Assembly (NCBI GenBank): GCA_003550305.1
Contig: QKYT01000483.1
Coordinates: forward strand, 6,432 to 30,242
DNA length: 23,811 nucleotides
Direction: 5' to 3'
From: Glomus cerebriforme
Taxonomy: Eukaryota > Glomeromycota > Glomeromycetes > Glomerales > Glomeraceae
Within the stretch, counting starts at the first letter, position 1. Each line of letters starts with the position of its first letter. Under the pieces are notes generated by a model. That model worked only from the letters and a program-made list of their open reading frames with translations. It had not been told where the DNA came from and did not search any database. Shown piece after piece: positions 20,001 to 23,811 of the stretch. Position numbers and translations under genes: made by a program.

Positions 20001-20402
20001 TTTTTTTTTTTTTTTTTTTTTTTGAATAAAAATACTCGCATGGTAATGTATGAAAAATTATTCACCTTATACTGTGATAAATATGGTATATGTTTGTTTA
20101 CGTAATGCATATGCATATAAAGAACACTCACACGAACCGCAGTAATTTTTTTTTTTTTTTGGACAATCACAAAAATCCTTTCGTAATTTTCATAAAGTTT
20201 TTTTGTAAAAAAAAACGGAATTTATTATCTTTTATTAATTTATTTAATTTGTTTCTTCCTTTAACTTTTCAAGAGCAATAAATTTTGTGCTAACTCCATC
20301 ATTATTTATATCTTTTTTATTGATTATATAGTATATCATTTTATTTTAAAAAGTGCTACTTGTTTAATAATTTAACAACTACATTTCTTTTTTTTTTATA
20401 AG
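17099..20402. other. Long AT-rich stretch without a convincing gene
   Basis: Small open frames at 17852-18043, 18072-18263 and 18868-19104 (60-78 codons) show no motif, no matching exon neighbours and compositions expected from AT-rich sequence, so I do not annotate them as genes. The segment 18072-18263 is somewhat less biased (including RPELSVQVLVKRICYASS) and could be a remnant. Low-complexity sequence includes CTTT repeats at about 19397-19423, a T23 run at 20001-20023 and poly-T at about 20145-20160. Confidence 0.5.
19180..19385. repeat. Degenerate repeat built on CATTGATGG / CTCCAACATTTA
   Basis: The phrases AATT(C/G)ATTGATGG, GGAGATG/GGGGATG and CTCCAACATTTA recur in varied order (about 19198, 19272 and 19318). 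TTGATGG..TGGG.G followed by CTCCAACATTTA appears twice about 60 bp apart. It looks like an old, imperfect tandem repeat. Confidence 0.45.
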
Positions 20403-20576
20403 ATGTTGTTTAAATGGAAATTTAACATGAATATAAATGCTCCGAAAGGTAACGGAGGTGACATAATTCGAAGTGATAATGCAAATTATAATAAAAGGGA
20501 AGTAATTTTGAGAATTAGAGAAAATATGTATCGTGTAAGAGTTTATTATCATTCAATTGAAATTTTTTTTTTTTGA
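20403..20576 (+). CDS. Short ORF of 57 codons, unknown
   Basis: The ORF begins MLFKWKFNMNINAPKGNGGD and continues with RSDNANYNKREVILRIREN before ending in a Phe run at a poly-T. The middle has a balanced, charged composition, unlike random AT-rich translation, so it may be a real exon or remnant. No domain is recognised. An ORF at 20720-20863 (47 codons, MDVVRNFLRKLMRIKEDDGK onward) in the same orientation and with similar composition could belong to the same decayed gene, but I cannot join them with confident splice sites. Confidence 0.2.
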   Translation: MLFKWKFNMNINAPKGNGGDIIRSDNANYNKREVILRIRENMYRVRVYYHSIEIFFF

Positions 20577-20719
20577 AGTTTTAGATTAAACTTAGATCTT
20601 TTAACAAAATTTAGTCAAAATTACGAAAGTTTCGCTAATTTTACCTGAATTTTATTATTGCGTCTTTTATCATTTAACAGGAATCTTTTAAGGCTAACTC
20701 AATTCTGAACAAAATCTAG

Positions 20720-20863
20720 ATGGACGTGGTTAGAAACTTTCTTCGAAAATTAATGAGGATCAAGGAAGACGATGGTAAATTAAAAACCTTCTTCGTGATT
20801 TTGCCAAGGAAGTTAAATTTTCTCCCGCCTATGGAAGAAATTGAATTTTACAGTATATGTTAA
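20720..20863 (+). CDS. Short ORF of 47 codons, unknown
   Basis: It reads MDVVRNFLRKLMRIKEDDGK, then LKTFFVILPRKLNFLPPMEE, then EIEFYSIC before the stop. The charged N-terminal helix and lack of Asn/Ile excess make it more protein-like than its surroundings. It may be part of the same remnant as 20403-20576. No domain and no function can be given. Confidence 0.2.
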   Translation: MDVVRNFLRKLMRIKEDDGKLKTFFVILPRKLNFLPPMEEIEFYSIC

Positions 20864-21576
20864 ATGTTCATTTTAATGCTAGTACGATTCAGAATTTTTT
20901 GAAACTAAATATCCTGAACGATCTTTTTTTTAACCTAGGATTTATGTTGATTAAATCCAAAAAAATTGAATGGATCAATTGTTGCTTTAGAAGATCATAT
21001 ATAAAAGTCTTTGGATTGATAATACGTCTCGCTTTTAGATGTCAGCTCAAGTTACGTGAATATGATGATAATGATCAAAATTATTACTTCTGAGGCAATC
21101 TGGTTTGACAATGCAAGATAATTAAGATCAAACATATCATTATGTTTCCTTTAAATTCATACTGTTGAAGAAGTACACGGAATAGGACGATGATTATAAC
21201 AACCTTGATTTTCACTATTAAAAATTTGAAGACGACATTAAATTGTCATATGCAATAAAAGGTAAAGAAATTCATTATTTAATTATTATTTGTAACCTTA
21301 TGTCTTAATTCAATTAATTTTATTGCTTTTATTTATACTATTTTCAAATTTCAGTTGTGACAAGATATGACTGAAAAGTCGGACAAAAATTGTCATTACG
21401 CTAATAAGAGGTTACGTTGGTATATTCTATGAAGCGATGGCGTTTTAACCGTAAGTACTATAAATCGCTGTAAAAAAATATATATATATATTTATTTATA
21501 TTTATAAAATTCTAATTACAAGGGATGATATAGGAATTACGATATGTAGAGTTGTAGACATCATATCAGAAATATT

Positions 21577-21825
21577 TTGAAATCTTATTTATTGGTATGT
21601 ACTATAACATGGTTCTCCTTCACTTTGGAAGGAATTTATGGAGTCAGCATTAACGTAAATACCGATTTGAGAATCGTAAACGTAAATTGTACTGCCACGG
21701 TATATTTCACAGATGTGGTCGTAAGTGTGACAACTATTTTTTACTCTTGCTACAGTATAAATGCTATGATACTGTCATTGCTAATTCGGTTTTGTTTAAT
21801 CTTTTATCGACAGTTACCACTTTGA
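21577..21825 (+). CDS. Possible small secreted or membrane-protein ORF, weak
   Basis: An 82-codon ORF starts MKSYLLVCTITWFSFTLEGI, which resembles a signal peptide (positive n-region, hydrophobic core). A second hydrophobic segment (AMILSLLIRFCLIFY) lies near the end. A second frame (21687-21872) overlaps and is equally open, so neither is secure. In AT-rich DNA hydrophobic ORFs arise by chance, and no family resemblance was noticed. Confidence 0.15.
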   Translation: MKSYLLVCTITWFSFTLEGIYGVSINVNTDLRIVNVNCTATVYFTDVVVSVTTIFYSCYSINAMILSLLIRFCLIFYRQLPL

Positions 21826-21872
21826 TACAAACAATCCGATCCCCGATTTACAATAAGAGAAAATTTTGGTAG

Positions 21873-23282
21873 GGCCAAATGTATTAAATGGAGTTAACTA
21901 TTTATCGTTAATTCGTTACTGATAATCATGGTTTTGCCCAAATTAACATTAAATGTTCAAAATTAATAGAAATTGTCAATTGGTCGCAACAATTTTATAA
22001 TTTAAGCATTTTTTTTTTATTCATAAAATTTTACGTATTACACTCTCCTATAACCATATGAAATCTAAGCAAGCCGAATAATTTCCGTGATTTGGGGTTA
22101 TAAATTCCGTGAATATATTACATTTACAAAAAAATATGGAATATCCATCGATACTTTTTAAATAAATAGATACCTTGAATAAATACTTTGTTTAATAGTT
22201 TTAAAGTAGAATACATTAATTAAATAATTACATAATTACAATAAATAATATTGCATTGATTAACAATAAAAATAACAATAAAAATTTAAACCAATAAATA
22301 ATAAAGATTTAAAACTCTATGCAGTTATGAAATTGATATCAATTATTTTTCTTAATAACAGAAAGAAGAGACTAAAGAAAAAATGTTATAGTTAATATTA
22401 TGGACTTACTAGAATTGCACTATGCTCCTTCCTTTACATAGCACCATTCCTTCCATAACCAAGAACAGCTCTACCGTGGCACCGCAGCGAATAGGGATGA
22501 AGGAATAATGAGGTCATTCTGATAAAAATTCCAGATAGTTGACTATATGGATTTCCCAGGATTTTAAGTTACCCAGTAGTGATAAATAGTATACGTAATT
22601 TACTATTTTAAGCATGCCAAGTATTATAATTTAGAATTACTTTTTGGAAAAAAAAATGATTATTCCCCTAATAAATTGTTTCAATAAACTTGAAAATAAG
22701 CAAAATCGTAAAGCTTATTTTTTGAAGTATTCATACAGAGTAATGACAAACAGGTTGTAATACGATTGAAATGCCTAATTGTGGCACAACACGCGACTGG
22801 ATGTTAACATAATAGCGTGGTTGAGTGGTAAGACGTCCAGAAAATACGTGTCTGTATCGCAACACGAGGCATAAGTGTTATTATTTTAACAAAATTCATC
22901 CTTTATCATAAGCACTATCAAAAGTTTTTTTTTGTAATAACACGAAATTTTTCTTTCATAATTTACTTGTTACTGATGTAGAATATTATAAAAGTAATTA
23001 TCTAAAGATACAGATCACAGAAATTGCTTCAGATAAAAATTTACTGAAAAAGGTTTATTTGTATAGACTAAAAAACTTGTACAATTATATCTTTGATACT
23101 AATTAAACTAACTAAATTTGTTCGTTATATTAACTATAGTATATTGCTATTGTGATATTTACCATATATTTACCAAAATTTTCAGATAATAATATAATAT
23201 GATACAGTAAACTCTATTTTTACAAGCATTATAGAAGGATTGTGTAAACTTACGACGACTCTTTAGATTTATTTGACTGCCT
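21873..23282. other. AT-rich intergenic region 3' of the kinase gene
   Basis: I find no gene. Sequence at 22425-22520 is slightly more GC-rich (CTCCTTCCTTTACATAGCACC region) but broken in all frames. A tRNA-like stretch at 22811-22882 does not form a complete cloverleaf. The part next to 23283 should include the 3' UTR and terminator of the kinase gene on the - strand. Confidence 0.5.
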
Positions 23283-23811
23283 TTATTTTTTATTTTCATC
23301 ATTAACATCTAAATATCAAATTATCAATTAATTAGTTTACAAACTATAGTACCGTAAACGAGATAAAACCTTTTCTTACCTAATTTACTTAAATCGGGAA
23401 TAATACAGTCAAAACATTCAGAGGTATAAGCATTGTCTTTTTTTATGATTAAAAAAAAATAATTTAACAATTTTAATAAATAAATAAATAAAAAAATAAT
23501 TATAAATAATTTACCTGTATTTCTTGAAGATATAAAATTTTCCTGATTCGAACAATTTACAGGTTCTGGTAGATTTGATAAATTGAGAAGACGACTTTTG
23601 TAAATTGCTTGAGTATGTGTTTCATANAATTGTGTTTTTNTTGTTGATTTTGTAATTGGAGTAAAATTATATGCTAATTCTGGTAATTCTTCAAATTGGT
23701 TAGGTGGTATTCTATGTTTGTCAACCTCATTATAAACTTCTCTAGAAGTTGGACGATTTTCTGGAATTGCATCCCAACATTTTTGAATTAATTCTTTTAA
23801 AGACTCTGGAG
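23283..23811 (-). CDS. Protein kinase gene, C-terminal end (partial, three exons)
   Basis: On the - strand, exons are 23811-23515, 23436-23380 and 23308-23283, joined by GT...AG introns and ending in a TAA at 23285-23283. The window starts inside the kinase domain: PESLKELIQKCWDAIPENRP followed by TSREVYNEV. This is the end of the catalytic domain (subdomain XI), with the CW...P..RPT signature and its conserved Arg, as in tyrosine-kinase-like kinases. The tail that follows (PPNQFEELPELAYNFTPITK, later SRLLNLSNLPEPVNCSN and YTSECFDCIIPDLSKLG) is Ser/Asn-rich and is the type I associate with the expanded kinase families of Glomeromycotina. The catalytic loop and ATP site lie beyond the window, so activity cannot be judged. 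Two Ns (23626 and 23640) sit in the first exon. All three exons stay in frame, so this gene looks intact here. Confidence 0.92.

Noticed and set aside
22811..22882. tRNA-like sequence with an A-box-like GTGGTTGAGTGGTAAGAC and pairing 7-nt ends
   Set aside because: No TTCGA-type T loop in the right place, no acceptable anticodon stem, and no T-arm next to the 3' acceptor strand. At most a relic.

Overview
The window is very AT-rich, with many short GT...AG introns (about 65-95 bp), poly-T and poly-A tracts, and scattered single-base Ns plus one 108-bp gap. A Ser/Thr/Tyr protein-kinase gene fragment at the right end has the tail composition I associate with the expanded kinase families of arbuscular mycorrhizal fungi. 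Together with the coding style, this suggests a nuclear contig of a Glomeromycotina fungus, Rhizophagus-like. That assignment is inference; the sequence carries no organism marker.

The centrepiece is one large DNA transposon of about 10.5 kb (6092-16574). It is bounded by about 258-bp terminal inverted repeats that differ at only about three positions. Just inside the ends are arrays of a 9-bp motif, TAACATGCG, in alternating orientation. The element carries three multi-exon genes on the + strand. The first is a KDZ (Kyakuja-Dileera-Zisupton) transposase with its cysteine cluster and D-D-E catalytic segments (7113-about 10412). The second is an acidic, coiled-coil-prone gene of unknown family (12619-13542). 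The third is an HMG-box gene (14232-15600). All three are broken by in-frame stops and/or small frameshifts. Four of the stops fall where Trp (TGG) is the likely original codon.

The transposon has been colonised by smaller elements. A 5'-truncated LINE (6501-7011) has a perfect 12-bp target-site duplication and an AAATA-type tail. A foldback element (11195-11636) has an 8-bp target-site duplication and is built of 20-bp repeats. A 166-bp palindromic MITE lies at 13847-14012. A second MITE-like element sits just outside the transposon at 16934-17098.

Left of the transposon (1-6091) there are only remnants: a decayed multi-exon gene on the - strand (about 1190-2377), a 120-bp tandem duplication (4199-4432), and degenerate coding-looking sequence (4484-5160). 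To the right (17099-23282) the sequence is mostly non-coding, with a few small, weakly supported ORFs and low-complexity repeats. The only gene that reads cleanly is the 3' end of the kinase gene on the - strand (23283-23811, three exons, running off the window).

Functionally, the transposase would be expected to act on the terminal repeats and their 9-mer arrays. The HMG-box protein and the acidic coiled-coil protein are plausible DNA-binding or accessory factors of the same element. The near-identical ends combined with damaged genes suggest either recent mobilisation in trans or base-level assembly errors.
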